Assembly (NCBI GenBank): GCA_014239685.1
Contig: JAAZYK010000002.1
Span: forward strand, 1-39,232
Origin: Dehalococcoidia bacterium
GTDB taxonomy: Bacteria > Chloroflexota > Dehalococcoidia > Lucifugimonadales > Lucifugimonadaceae
DNA: 39,232 nt
Direction: 5' to 3'
Part shown: positions 9,140-18,991 of the stretch, one piece after another
How the letters are laid out: the number at the start of each line of letters is the position of its first letter
Numbering within the stretch: the stretch's first letter is position 1
The notes under the pieces: model-generated
Told to the model about the DNA's origin: nothing
What the model saw: only the letters and a program-made list of their open reading frames with translations
Databases searched by the model: none
Made by a program: the position numbers and the translations under genes

Positions 9140-10906
9140 TCATCGCGCCATTGAGTACGCATCGGCGCGCAAATCTGAAGCCGCGGTGACCGTACCGTCT
9201 TCGTGGGCACGTGTAATTCCGCAAACGTCGCCCGTGATGCGCGCCCAGTCGTCGATCCTATTCACAAGATGCCCGCGGCGTGACAGCTCTTCTGCGGTCT
9301 CGTCGTCGATACGCCCCTCTAGATCCAGTCGTCCCGGGTGATAGGCGTGCGGCCAGAATGAATCCGGGAAGCTTTTTGACTGGAAGCGCGGGGCTTCGGC
9401 CGCCTGCTGCGGGGTCATCCCGAAGACGGCTTGATTGAGGAAAAACTGAAGTGTGGTCTGGACCTGGGCATCACCTCCCGGCGTGCCGAACGGCATCCAC
9501 GGGTGCCCGTTTTTGAACGCCAGAAGGGCATTGGGTGTCAGGCGAGGACGCTTACCTGGTTCCAGGGCGGATGGGTGCGTCGGATCGAGCCATGACTGGG
9601 TGCCACGACCAGATGGGGTGAAACCAAGACCTTTGATCACCGGCGCCATACCGATCGTGTCGCTTGGGGTCGCCGAGAACATGTTGCCCTTGCCGTCCAC
9701 TACACATGCGTAGCTCGTGTCACCCTCGCTACCTGCATTCAGCGGCTCCGGCGGTTGATAGGCGTACTCGGTCGGAGCTGACCGGCCTTCGAAGCGCCAG
9801 GGATCACCTGCTGACGGCATCGCGGGGGATGCAGCCTCAAGGTCTATTTGCGATCGCCGGCTGGCTGCATATGAGGGATCAAGCAGGCCCTTGATTGGCA
9901 CGTCCACCATGTCTGGGTCACCGTAGAAAGCGTCACGGTCGGCGAACGACAACTTGAGCGACTCGGTTACGACGTGAATATAGTCGGCGGAGTTGTGGCC
10001 CATAGAGAGGAGATCGTGCCCGTCAAGTATCTGGAGGGCCTCGGCGAATGAAGGTCCCTGGCACCACACGCCGCAGGTGTAGACCTCGAATTCTCCGTCG
10101 GGTCCGGAAAAGTGGCCCGTCTCAGGCTCTTCTTTGCCGACTCGGAACGAGGCCATGTCTTCCATTGTCAGGAAGCCGCCACCTTCTTGAACAGCCGCCA
10201 CGATCTCTTCACCGATTTCACCTGAGTAGAACAAATCACGCGCTGCACGTATGGCGGCCTCCCGCCCCTCGCTGGCTGCGTTGCACTCAGCTTCGATGAG
10301 TCGTTCGAACGTTCTGGAGAGGTCTGTCCGGACCATACGTTCGCCTGCCGCGATGGGACGGCCCTCCGGGGCAAAAACCTCCATTGTGGACGGCCAGTCG
10401 CTAAAACCTTCAAATGCGGCTGCGATGCGCCGGCCGACACCCCGGCTGACAGGAAATCCGTCACGCGCAAGTTCCAACGCCGGAGTGATGACCTGTTTCA
10501 GGGTCATCGTGCCGTGATCGGATAGAGCGGTTAGCCATGCGTCGGGGGCGGCAGGAACGATAACCCGCTCCATGCCTGTCGGGATATCGCCTCCGCGGTC
10601 GTCCAGAAAGTGTTCAAGCGTGGCGGATTTGGGCCAGCGCCCAAGTCCAGAGAGTGTGAAAACACGATCAGCCTCGGCATCGTAGATCACAATGGGGGCA
10701 ACGCCTCCGAAGCTGGTGTTGTCGGCGACCACGACGTTGATGGCGATACCCGTTGCGACTCCGGCGTCGATGGCGTTCCCGCCTTGCTCAAGAATGCGGA
10801 ACCCAGCGGCCGTTGCGAGATGGTGGCCACTTGAAACGGCGTGGGTGTTGCCTGCAAGGTCCGGCCGATAGGATGCAATGCCGGTCGGCTTGTGGCTCGT
10901 CGTCAT
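9140..10906 (-). CDS. Gamma-glutamyltransferase family protein
   Basis: Ntn-type GGT with catalytic region GDTSYACVVDGKGNMFSATPSD and FGTPGGDAQVQTTLQFFLN. Start reassigned from 10948 to ATG 10906 (MTTSHKPTG...) preceded by GGAG. Confidence 0.92.
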   Translation of the reverse strand: MTTSHKPTGIASYRPDLAGNTHAVSSGHHLATAAGFRILEQGGNAIDAGVATGIAINVVVADNTSFGGVAPIVIYDAEADRVFTLSGLGRWPKSATLEHFLDDRGGDIPTGMERVIVPAAPDAWLTALSDHGTMTLKQVITPALELARDGFPVSRGVGRRIAAAFEGFSDWPSTMEVFAPEGRPIAAGERMVRTDLSRTFERLIEAECNAASEGREAAIRAARDLFYSGEIGEEIVAAVQEGGGFLTMEDMASFRVGKEEPETGHFSGPDGEFEVYTCGVWCQGPSFAEALQILDGHDLLSMGHNSADYIHVVTESLKLSFADRDAFYGDPDMVDVPIKGLLDPSYAASRRSQIDLEAASPAMPSAGDPWRFEGRSAPTEYAYQPPEPLNAGSEGDTSYACVVDGKGNMFSATPSDTIGMAPVIKGLGFTPSGRGTQSWLDPTHPSALEPGKRPRLTPNALLAFKNGHPWMPFGTPGGDAQVQTTLQFFLNQAVFGMTPQQAAEAPRFQSKSFPDSFWPHAYHPGRLDLEGRIDDETAEELSRRGHLVNRIDDWARITGDVCGITRAHEDGTVTAASDLRADAYSMAR

Positions 10907-11079
10907 CACCAACTCCAGTCCTGAGATTTGTCCCGCAAATTTTGGCAACCCCGCGAATCAAGTCGCCCCGGTCGCTGTTGTTAGAGCGAGTGTAATCCAA
11001 TATGGATTTGGGGCCGACGGAGTGTGGTAGGTAGACTATCGTGCATTAGATATACGATCGAGTTCTCAAGGACAGCAAC

Positions 11080-12477
11080 GTGGCCATGTCGCCTCAGGTA
11101 AATGTTCCAGCTAACGATGACGTTAACGGCCTTCACATGGCGGCCGTTGAACACTTGTTTGTCGGGACGCGTAACGCAACGCAACTTGCCGAAGAGGGTG
11201 GACCTCTGATGCTGGTCGGCTCAGACGGTATTTACGTCGATGACATCGAGGGAAAGCGCTACATAGACGGTATTGGCGGAATGTACTTCCGCAATACCGG
11301 ACATGGGCGTAACGAGGTGGCGGAGGCGATATACAACCAGCTCAAAGATGTGTCGATGCACGTGTACGCTGGCAGTACGCCGAGCACAGTGCGGCTCGCG
11401 GCGAAGTTGGCTGAGGTGACGCCGGGCGACCTCACAAAAACCTTCTTTACGAGCGGCGGATCGGAATCTAACGAGTCCGCCTTGAAGCTGGCTCAGGGCT
11501 ATCACAATCGCGTGGGCGAGCGTGGCCGCTACAAAGTTATTAGCCGCAAAGGCTCGTACCATGGCGCAACATGGGGGACGATGTGGCTCGGCTCGCATCC
11601 GTTCCTGCCGCGTGAGGAGTACCAGCCTGTTCCGTCCCACGTGGTGCACATCGCAGACCCTAACCCGTACCGGTGCCCGTTTGGGGGTGAGACGCCGGAG
11701 GAGTGTGCCGAGTTGTGCGCCAACTCTTTGGAAGAGGCGATTCTCTTTCACAGTCCAGATTCGATATCGGCGTTTATAGCGGAAACGGTGTCGCAACCGC
11801 TGGGCGGGGTGGTGTCGGGACCGGGTTACTTCCAGCGGGTCCGGGAGATCTGCGACAAGTACGGTGTGCTACTGATATTTGACGAGGTGATCACCGGATT
11901 TGGCCGGACCGGTAAATGGTTCGGAGCCGACACTGTGGGGGTGACGCCTGACATTATGACAATCGCTAAAGGTCTGACCGGTGGTTACTTCCCGATGGGC
12001 GGCGCGATCGCATCGAAACGCGTTTCGGATGCTTTCACGGGAGGGCCTGACGCCACGTTCAAGCATATGTTCACTTATACAGGTCATCCGGCAGGATGCG
12101 CGGCGGGGCTGGCGAATATCGAGATTATCGAACGTGAGGGCCTGGTCGAGAACTGCCGAATCCAAGGAGAACGACTGTGGGATCGACTGCAGGAGATCAA
12201 GGACAAGCACCCGATCGTGGGTGATGTTCGAGGTATCGGCCTATTGCAGGGGCTGGAACTGGTGAAAGATCGGAATACAAAGGAACACTGGCCAGCATCG
12301 GCGGCGATCGGCGAAAAGATCACGCAGGGCCTGATGGACCGAGGAGTCTGGATCCGGGTGGGCAGCTACATAGTGCCGCTAGCACCTCCACTAACTATCA
12401 CGGCCGCCGAGGTAGACGATCTAGCAGCAGCAGTCGACGGTGCAATTGGGGACGCGGAGCGGGCGTTGGGGGTTTAG
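11080..12477 (+). CDS. Class III pyridoxal-phosphate-dependent aminotransferase
   Basis: LIFDEVITGFGRTGKWFGADTVGVTPDIMTIAKGLTGGYFPMGGAI motif with PLP lysine; TSGGSESNESALKLA. Confidence 0.95.
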   Translation: MAMSPQVNVPANDDVNGLHMAAVEHLFVGTRNATQLAEEGGPLMLVGSDGIYVDDIEGKRYIDGIGGMYFRNTGHGRNEVAEAIYNQLKDVSMHVYAGSTPSTVRLAAKLAEVTPGDLTKTFFTSGGSESNESALKLAQGYHNRVGERGRYKVISRKGSYHGATWGTMWLGSHPFLPREEYQPVPSHVVHIADPNPYRCPFGGETPEECAELCANSLEEAILFHSPDSISAFIAETVSQPLGGVVSGPGYFQRVREICDKYGVLLIFDEVITGFGRTGKWFGADTVGVTPDIMTIAKGLTGGYFPMGGAIASKRVSDAFTGGPDATFKHMFTYTGHPAGCAAGLANIEIIEREGLVENCRIQGERLWDRLQEIKDKHPIVGDVRGIGLLQGLELVKDRNTKEHWPASAAIGEKITQGLMDRGVWIRVGSYIVPLAPPLTITAAEVDDLAAAVDGAIGDAERALGV

Positions 12478-12482
12478 GGGCC

Positions 12483-13589
12483 CTATGCGGTCGGAAGCTC
12501 CAGGCCCAGATCCAGTTCGTTTGAGATCGAATGAAACCATTCGATTACTGAGCGGTGGTACGGGATACCGTCTCGTAGTCGAATCTCGGTCTCTTCTGCT
12601 TCTGGCAGACCAGGGTAGACGACCCGGTCGTGACCAGGCGCTGGCTTGGTGTTAGCGAGGCCTTCTAGGAAGTCATCCATATCTGTTTTGAAGCGATCAA
12701 CATCCGTGAAGGCGTCGACCTTGTAGACCTGCACAAAGTGGCCCATGACCCCGGGAGGCGCTTGCGGCATCAGGAAGCCTGCGCCTTGTCCGGATAGAAC
12801 ATCGCACAGGATTTCGCATACAGCGGCGAAACCGTAGCCTTTGTGGGACCCCTGATCTCGAGTACCGCCAAACGGGAGCATGTGATAGTCGTCCCGGTTA
12901 GCGGGTAGTGGGGTCTCTTCCATAATCGGCGTGCCATCCGGCTTTGCGATCCAACCGGGTGCCATCGGGGCACCGACGCGCGAAGCGAGCCGCAGTTTGT
13001 TGCCTGCGACTTGAGTGGTGGCAAAGTCCATTACAAACGGGGGCTGTTTGTTGGCCGGGGCGGCCCAGGCCCATGGATTCGTCGAAAATCGCTTTTCTGC
13101 GCCGAAGGTCGGCAGCATCGACATCGGGTTTCCAGCAGTCATGCAGACGCCAATCATGTCGTGTTTGATTGGAAGCATAGCGTGATACGCGAGCATTCCG
13201 AGATGGCGGCCATTGTTCATGATCACGGTGCCCATCCCGTGTTTGTCAGCCTTCTCGATCGCCATCTCCATCGCCTTCGGAGCGACGTGAAGGCCTAGGC
13301 CGGTGTCACAGTCGAGCGTGGCGGTGGTGTCACTCTCCCTGATCACCCGCACATTTGGCCTAGGGTTGATGGTGCCTGCGCCGTACTGCTCCACGTAACT
13401 GGCGAGCATGTTGGAAACGCCATGGCTTTCGCAGCCCCGAAGGTCGGATAGCATGAGCACGTCTGCAGACAGTACTGCGTCGTCGTCGGTCTGGCCCATC
13501 TTCCGGAATATGGCTTCGGCTGCTGCGCGCATCTGCTGCTGGTCTACGTATATCCGGTCCTCTTCAGGGACGAAGAATCGTTCCAGCAT
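12483..13589 (-). CDS. Malate/L-lactate/ureidoglycolate dehydrogenase family (Ldh_2) oxidoreductase
   Basis: LSDLRGCESHGVSNM, MNNGRHLGMLAYHAM, DQGSHKGYGFAAVCEILCDVLSGQGAG. Confidence 0.92.
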   Translation of the reverse strand: MLERFFVPEEDRIYVDQQQMRAAAEAIFRKMGQTDDDAVLSADVLMLSDLRGCESHGVSNMLASYVEQYGAGTINPRPNVRVIRESDTTATLDCDTGLGLHVAPKAMEMAIEKADKHGMGTVIMNNGRHLGMLAYHAMLPIKHDMIGVCMTAGNPMSMLPTFGAEKRFSTNPWAWAAPANKQPPFVMDFATTQVAGNKLRLASRVGAPMAPGWIAKPDGTPIMEETPLPANRDDYHMLPFGGTRDQGSHKGYGFAAVCEILCDVLSGQGAGFLMPQAPPGVMGHFVQVYKVDAFTDVDRFKTDMDDFLEGLANTKPAPGHDRVVYPGLPEAEETEIRLRDGIPYHRSVIEWFHSISNELDLGLELPTA

Positions 13590-13808
13590 TGTTGGGGCCT
13601 CAATTCGATGGTTATAAGCGGCGTGATGTCTGCTTTATACGAGTCTGGCACAGGATGGCCCGAGTGGAAGTCGAACGCAAGGGCACAATGTGGCGTTTAT
13701 TTGTGGAGCTCGGCGGGAGAGGTTTGTTGAAACAGCAGCTGGCTGTGTTTGGATGATGGGCGCGCGGGTGGATTGGTTTCCGCCGATGTGCATCGTGAGA
13801 CAGTGCCG

Positions 13809-14666
13809 TTACAGTTCGACCTTGGCCGGGCCGTCCCCGAACGCATAATAGTCATGTTCCACACGATCTGCGTGTACTTTGACGATTCTGTAACCGGATG
13901 GATCATCGCCAAGTGGGTACCCGACAGGCCCTGAGGCCACAACCTGCATCTCTCCATATGAGGAGTAGTTGTTGCGGTGCCAGTGGCCGGAGAAGACGGC
14001 GCTGGCGTTGGCATCTCGCAGCATCCGGAGCAACGGCTCCCGGCGTTCGAGTGGCCAATTCCAGTAGTCATTCGGCTCGTCAGGCGTCTTCAGGAATGCC
14101 GGGTGGTGTGAGAAAGCGATCACTGGCCCACCGCGGAATCGCGCTGCCGCTAACTCGGTTTCCACGAATGCCAATTGTGCTTCCCACTCACCGGGAACAG
14201 GGGTCGGGTTTTCGATCGTGATGCTGTCCAAGACCAGGAACGACGCACCGCCATGCTGAAATGCGAAGTAGTCGGGGCCGAAAGCCTGACGGTAGATCCG
14301 CAGGCTTTCCGGCGTTGCGTTCACAAAATCGGTTGCTGCGTCGTGGTTGCCTGGGACCCAATGGATCGGGATATTCGGGTGAAGCTTCCTTGCGACGCGC
14401 AGTACCTCGGCACGCTCGTCTTCTGAGACAGGATTGTTCACCATGTCACCGCAAACTACGACAAAGGCGGGTTTGAGCCTGTTCGCCTCCGAAATCGCTT
14501 CTGTAAATAGCCGGGTTTCATCCTCAAAACCAGTGATAGATGGCGCCTTACGGATCTTGAATCCTCTGGAGAGTTGTGCCTCGATCACCTCGTCAGATAC
14601 ACCGCCCCATCGAGCGAACATGCCGAATTGAGGATCCGCGAGTTGAATGAAGAAAAAAGGGTTCAT
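13809..14666 (-). CDS. Calcineurin-like metallophosphoesterase (CPPED1-like)
   Basis: QLADPQFGMF, VVCGDMVN, GNHDAATD, AFSHHP, SGHWHRNN metal-binding motifs. Confidence 0.9.
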   Translation of the reverse strand: MNPFFFIQLADPQFGMFARWGGVSDEVIEAQLSRGFKIRKAPSITGFEDETRLFTEAISEANRLKPAFVVVCGDMVNNPVSEDERAEVLRVARKLHPNIPIHWVPGNHDAATDFVNATPESLRIYRQAFGPDYFAFQHGGASFLVLDSITIENPTPVPGEWEAQLAFVETELAAARFRGGPVIAFSHHPAFLKTPDEPNDYWNWPLERREPLLRMLRDANASAVFSGHWHRNNYSSYGEMQVVASGPVGYPLGDDPSGYRIVKVHADRVEHDYYAFGDGPAKVEL

Positions 14667-14880
14667 ACGAACGTCCGTGACTGGGGCCGGGTTCTAGAGA
14701 GGTTGCCGCAACTGAGTTGTTAGATGAGCAGCGTAGTTACGACAAGCGTGGCGATCGCGTAAAGATTGAGGAGGGTCTAAACGACCCATGACATGCCCGT
14801 TGGCCGGGATATCTTAAACCAAGCGAATGCCAAGACCGCCGTTGCGGTAATAAAGCTATTGATTATCTGGTTGGGGACGC

Positions 14881-15789
14881 TCAGGTTGCACTGATCGCGT
14901 TAGGGATGCCGGGAAGCTCATCCATCGCATACCAATCGTGTTTCAGCCCATCCTTGTTCAGGTGTACAACTCGGTATCCAGAAGGGTCGTCACCGAATGG
15001 GTATCCGACCGATCCGGATGCGACCATCTCCATATTTCCACCGGTGGTGTAATTATTCCTGTGCCAGTGTCCGGCAAAAACAGCGTCGACGCTGTACCTC
15101 TCAAGTAGCTCAAGTACGGGACGTCGTCGTTCGATTGGGATCGTGAGATGTGCTTCACCCACTATATTTTCGTCTGGCCGCTTTAGGAAAAACGGATGAT
15201 GAGTAAATATGATCGTGTGATGACTCTGGCGAGTCCGAGCGGCGCGTAGTTCTAGTTCCAGGAATTTCATCAGCGCTTCGAGTTCCTCCGGTGTTTCTTC
15301 CGGATGTTGCAAGACTGCTGTGTTGAGCACGATGAAACTGGCCTTTTCGTGCTGAAATGCGTAGTTATCTGGTCCGAAATTGGCGCGATATCGTGCCAGG
15401 CTCTCGTGGGTCGGGATCTCGTGTCTGTCATCAGCTCCTACGTCGTGATTCCCGGCTACCCAGTGGAGATCGATGTCATCATCGAGGAGTTCGCCTATTC
15501 GCAACGCCTCCTCGGTCGCGGCAGTGTCGTTCCACTGGTTGACGATGTCTCCACACACGACTACGAATGCCGGCCGCAGGATGTTGGCGATGTTGATCGC
15601 GGCCTCAAACAATCGAGTTTCGTCGGAGAATCCTTTGATTTGAGGTGCCGGTTTTATGTTGAGCCCGCGTGCTCGGAACCCGGCAATCGCCTCTGCTGTT
15701 TGGCCGCTGAATCGGGCGAAAAGTCCGAATTGGGGATCGGCGAGTTGCATGAAGGTGAAATCGCCTCGATTGGAAGTGTTATCGGTCAT
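14881..15789 (-). CDS. Calcineurin-like metallophosphoesterase, paralog of 13809..14666
   Basis: LADPQFGLFARF, VVCGDIVNQW, GNHDVGADD, FTHHPFFLKRPDE, AGHWHRNNYTT; collinear similarity with the neighbouring gene. Confidence 0.9.
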   Translation of the reverse strand: MTDNTSNRGDFTFMQLADPQFGLFARFSGQTAEAIAGFRARGLNIKPAPQIKGFSDETRLFEAAINIANILRPAFVVVCGDIVNQWNDTAATEEALRIGELLDDDIDLHWVAGNHDVGADDRHEIPTHESLARYRANFGPDNYAFQHEKASFIVLNTAVLQHPEETPEELEALMKFLELELRAARTRQSHHTIIFTHHPFFLKRPDENIVGEAHLTIPIERRRPVLELLERYSVDAVFAGHWHRNNYTTGGNMEMVASGSVGYPFGDDPSGYRVVHLNKDGLKHDWYAMDELPGIPNAISAT

Positions 15790-16537
15790 GAGATCCCATC
15801 CTCTCTAAAAACCCGGTTGCACCGGCAGCAAGCCAGGGTTGCCAGGCCATACCGACGCATCGAACGCCCTTCGCTATGTAGGCTTCTACCGTACCGTCAT
15901 TGACCAGAGTCCCGGCCACACGTCCGGCGTCCATGATGACGCCGAGCCCGTCTTCGACCGCTTGTAGGACTTCTGGGTGTGACACATCGCCGGTGTGCCC
16001 CATGCTCTGTGCGAGGTCGCCGGGGGCAACGTAGAACACGTCGATGCCGTCCGCCTTGACGATCTCTTTCATATTGCGAATGGCAATGATGTCTTCTAGC
16101 AGAATCGTGACTAGCGTATTTTCGTTGGCCTTACGGTGGTAGTCGCTAATTCCTAGCGCCCGGCGTCCGCCAAACGCCCCACGGTTGCCCTCGGGGCCAT
16201 AGTAGGACGAACGGGCCACAAGCTCTGCCTCTTCCCGAGTATTAACATGCGGCACCATAATCCCGTTTGCGCCGCGATCCAGTGCTCGGGTCACAAGTGC
16301 CGGGTCGTTTCTATGTACCCGAACGATCGATGCCATGTCCCATAAATCACATGAGCGTGAGATATCACCAATGGCGTCCCATGAGATTGGCCCATGTTCG
16401 CCTTCTGCCAGGATGGCGTCGAAACCCAGGTTCCCGAAGATCTCGACGGTATCGCCATCATTTACGCCATTCACGATCGATATCACGCCGCCGGCTCGGA
16501 GCTTTTCTTTAGCTTTGTTTATGCGGTATTCAGCCAA
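15779..16537 (-). CDS. HpcH/HpaI aldolase/citrate lyase family protein
   Basis: GFDAILAEGEHGPISWDAI, DRGANGIMVPHVNTREEAE, DVFYVAPGDLAQSMGHTG. Confidence 0.92.
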   Translation of the reverse strand: MAEYRINKAKEKLRAGGVISIVNGVNDGDTVEIFGNLGFDAILAEGEHGPISWDAIGDISRSCDLWDMASIVRVHRNDPALVTRALDRGANGIMVPHVNTREEAELVARSSYYGPEGNRGAFGGRRALGISDYHRKANENTLVTILLEDIIAIRNMKEIVKADGIDVFYVAPGDLAQSMGHTGDVSHPEVLQAVEDGLGVIMDAGRVAGTLVNDGTVEAYIAKGVRCVGMAWQPWLAAGATGFLERMGSHDR

Positions 16538-16854
16538 GTGTGTTGCTCCTGTTTATGGGACGGAATTTGTCCCGATTATGGGGAAGAAGTCTTCGGGCGC
16601 CTACATCAAGCGGGTAATTGGCGCTACCGCCGGTAGGATCGCTTGCCGATATCACTACGCCATCCAAGGGACTAGAATTCCCGAAATTGCCACGTCACAG
16701 ACTCCAGACTGAGGGTCACATTCTCGCGCCAACGCCCATCCATGTAGGTAACTGCGACAAGATGTGACGTATTTGACTCGTTGCAGCGCTTTGGCTGGTG
16801 GCGCCGGTACTGGCACCACAAACGGCCCCGGTAAATTATTTTTGGAGGATATGG

Positions 16855-17811
16855 ATGTCGACGGTCAATTCAGTACTTGGGCCGATAGAAACCTCGGATA
16901 TGGGGGTCACCCTGTCCCATGAACACGTTCTGATCACGTCAGCAGGCATCCAGACGACCTTTCCGGAGTTCGTTCCCCGAGACGAGGCGATCTCCGAGGG
17001 GATCCGGCTTTTTAAGGATGCATACCAAGGCGGATTACGGACGATCTTTGATCTTACGACGCACGACCTGGGGCGCGACATTGGTGTGATCGAGGCTGTA
17101 TCGCGCGGAAGCGGCGTCAACATTATCGCCGCGACCGGAACCTGGCGTGACATCCCGAGAGTGTTTTGGACGGCGGAATCGAACGAAATTGCGGGCCTTT
17201 ATGTGCGTGAGTTGGTGGAGGGGATTGAGGGGACAGGTATTAAGCCCGGCATCATTAAGGTCGCCAACGACGTCGGAGGAGTCACGCCGGAAGGCGAGAT
17301 CGTTCTTCGGGCGGCGGCGCGGGCACATCAGAAAACGGGTGCTCCTATATATACGCATACCTGGGCGCCGGAACGTGTGGGCGATCAACAGGTCAAGATT
17401 TTTGAGGACGAGGGCGTCGACTTGAATCGTGTCTGCGTGGGCCACAGTAACGACACAACGGACCTGGATTACCTGAAAGGGCTTCTTGATAAGGGTGTGT
17501 GGATTGGGATGGACCGGTATCACCCGGTGGCCCGACCGGGTATGCCTGACTGGCGCACCCGAACCGAGACCACGAAAGCCCTTATCGATGCCGGGTACGG
17601 TGATCGTCTGATGCTCGGGCACGACGCTCAGGTGCAGTTGCGGATCGCTTCCAAGCAGGCATTTGCCGAACGGATGGCCCAGAATCCGGACAAGTTCTTG
17701 TTCATCTCTCGGAATGCGCTGCCATATCTTAAGGAAATGGGCGGTACGGACGCCGATATCAAGAGCGTGATGGTCGACAACCCACGTCGCTTTATTGAGG
17801 GCGCATTTTAA
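16855..17811 (+). CDS. Phosphotriesterase-family amidohydrolase
   Basis: SHEHVLI, TYTHTWAPER, CVGHSNDTTDLDYL, LGHDAQVQ. ATG 16855 preceded by GGAGG is preferred over 16798. Confidence 0.9.
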   Translation: MSTVNSVLGPIETSDMGVTLSHEHVLITSAGIQTTFPEFVPRDEAISEGIRLFKDAYQGGLRTIFDLTTHDLGRDIGVIEAVSRGSGVNIIAATGTWRDIPRVFWTAESNEIAGLYVRELVEGIEGTGIKPGIIKVANDVGGVTPEGEIVLRAAARAHQKTGAPIYTHTWAPERVGDQQVKIFEDEGVDLNRVCVGHSNDTTDLDYLKGLLDKGVWIGMDRYHPVARPGMPDWRTRTETTKALIDAGYGDRLMLGHDAQVQLRIASKQAFAERMAQNPDKFLFISRNALPYLKEMGGTDADIKSVMVDNPRRFIEGAF

Positions 17812-17852
17812 GAGTATTGACCCCGGTGAGCCGTCACTAATTTAGATGCCTG

Positions 17853-17891
17853 AAAAAAATGACCCCTCCCCGGATGCGGTGGGGAGGGGTC
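17853..17891 (-). terminator. Rho-independent terminator downstream of the ParB-like gene
   Basis: Perfect 11-bp stem GACCCCTCCCC (17861-17871)/GGGGAGGGGTC (17881-17891), 9-nt loop, followed on the minus strand by T7 (A7 at 17853-17859). Confidence 0.85.
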
Positions 17892-17966
17892 GAGGGTCCG
17901 GCGTTTCAACGGGGGGTTGGGGGGGGCCGAGAAGCGCCGGTTGGGTTTGTAGTATTCAGTATTCGT

Positions 17967-18905
17967 CTATCTCCGGGACGCCGCCCCCACCAGTGCTGGC
18001 GGCATGCCGGCCCCTGGGATTTGCGCACCGGCCAGGTGATGCAGAGCGAGCTGAACTCGGCTATCCAGAATCCGAAGTGTCGAGACTAGCTTGAGGCGTC
18101 GATACTCCGGGATCGTCTGAAGCGGGAGACTATCAAGCTGCCCGGCCAGTTGCAGGAGCATGCCCTCTAGGTCTTTCCGATGATGGATCACTGGCTCTGG
18201 CGCTCTGGGCAGAGGTGCGGGCTCAGGTTCTGGGGCGGGTTTCGCGCCGTTGACCACTTCATCAAGCAAGTCATCGATTGATTTGGTTGGGAAATTTTTG
18301 GCGCGCCCGACGATCCGCTCAACGTATACGGAACTCAGTTGCCCGGAGACAAATGGTCCGGCAATCTCACGTTGGCGGGCATAGTCGTCAATGTCTGCGA
18401 TGCTGCGAGCTTCTTTAAAAGTGAGCTCGCCGGAATCAACTTTCTTTCCGAGCTCCGGGTCCAGGTTTCGAATCAGACTCTCATAGTGGTGAATTGTCCC
18501 CGGGGTGATAGCGGTACGGCGGGCAAGCTCCTGCTGTGTGACGGAGTGCTCCTCCCTGTATTCAAGGAAAGCGCGCCCGAGCTGCATGGCAGGAATTTTC
18601 TCATGATGGTAGTTCTCGCTGAGACGCAATTCCCGGAGTTCTTGCTCATCAATGCCAGCGCGGAGTTGTGCGTCTATGTCAGTAAGTCCGGCTCTGCGCG
18701 CCGCCATCCACAGGCGCTCACCAACGACTATGACGTAAGGGGCAGCTTCCAAATCACTATCGCAAGCCGGGTTGGGCCTCACGATGAGAGGTTGACGCAA
18801 CTCCAATGTGCGCAGGTCGTCTGACGTGTTCGCACTACGCCCTTTACGGGGCAACTTGCGCGGCTGATCGGGGTCTGGAATTATGGAGTGGACCGGTAGG
18901 AGCAT
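17967..18905 (-). CDS. ParB/Srx-domain DNA-binding protein, solitary ParB-like
   Basis: LLPVHSIIPDPDQPRK...LRQPLIVRP..YVIVVGERLWMAARRAG...LRLSENYHHEKIPAMQLGRAF and HTH VTQQELARRTAITPGTIHHYESLI. RBS GGAGG upstream of ATG 18905. Confidence 0.87.
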   Translation of the reverse strand: MLLPVHSIIPDPDQPRKLPRKGRSANTSDDLRTLELRQPLIVRPNPACDSDLEAAPYVIVVGERLWMAARRAGLTDIDAQLRAGIDEQELRELRLSENYHHEKIPAMQLGRAFLEYREEHSVTQQELARRTAITPGTIHHYESLIRNLDPELGKKVDSGELTFKEARSIADIDDYARQREIAGPFVSGQLSSVYVERIVGRAKNFPTKSIDDLLDEVVNGAKPAPEPEPAPLPRAPEPVIHHRKDLEGMLLQLAGQLDSLPLQTIPEYRRLKLVSTLRILDSRVQLALHHLAGAQIPGAGMPPALVGAASRR

Positions 18906-18991
18906 GCCAGCCTCCCGCTTTAGATGGTGTGTTTGCCGGGCTATCTCGCTCCCCGATTGGGATGTGAGGAAGCCCTAGTTCGACTGAGAAC

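Noticed and set aside
11221-11796. 191-aa minus-strand ORF
   Set aside because: Antisense to the class III aminotransferase; Arg-rich shadow translation.
18339-18824. 161-aa plus-strand ORF
   Set aside because: Lies fully antisense to the ParB-like gene, with no recognisable domain and no RBS.
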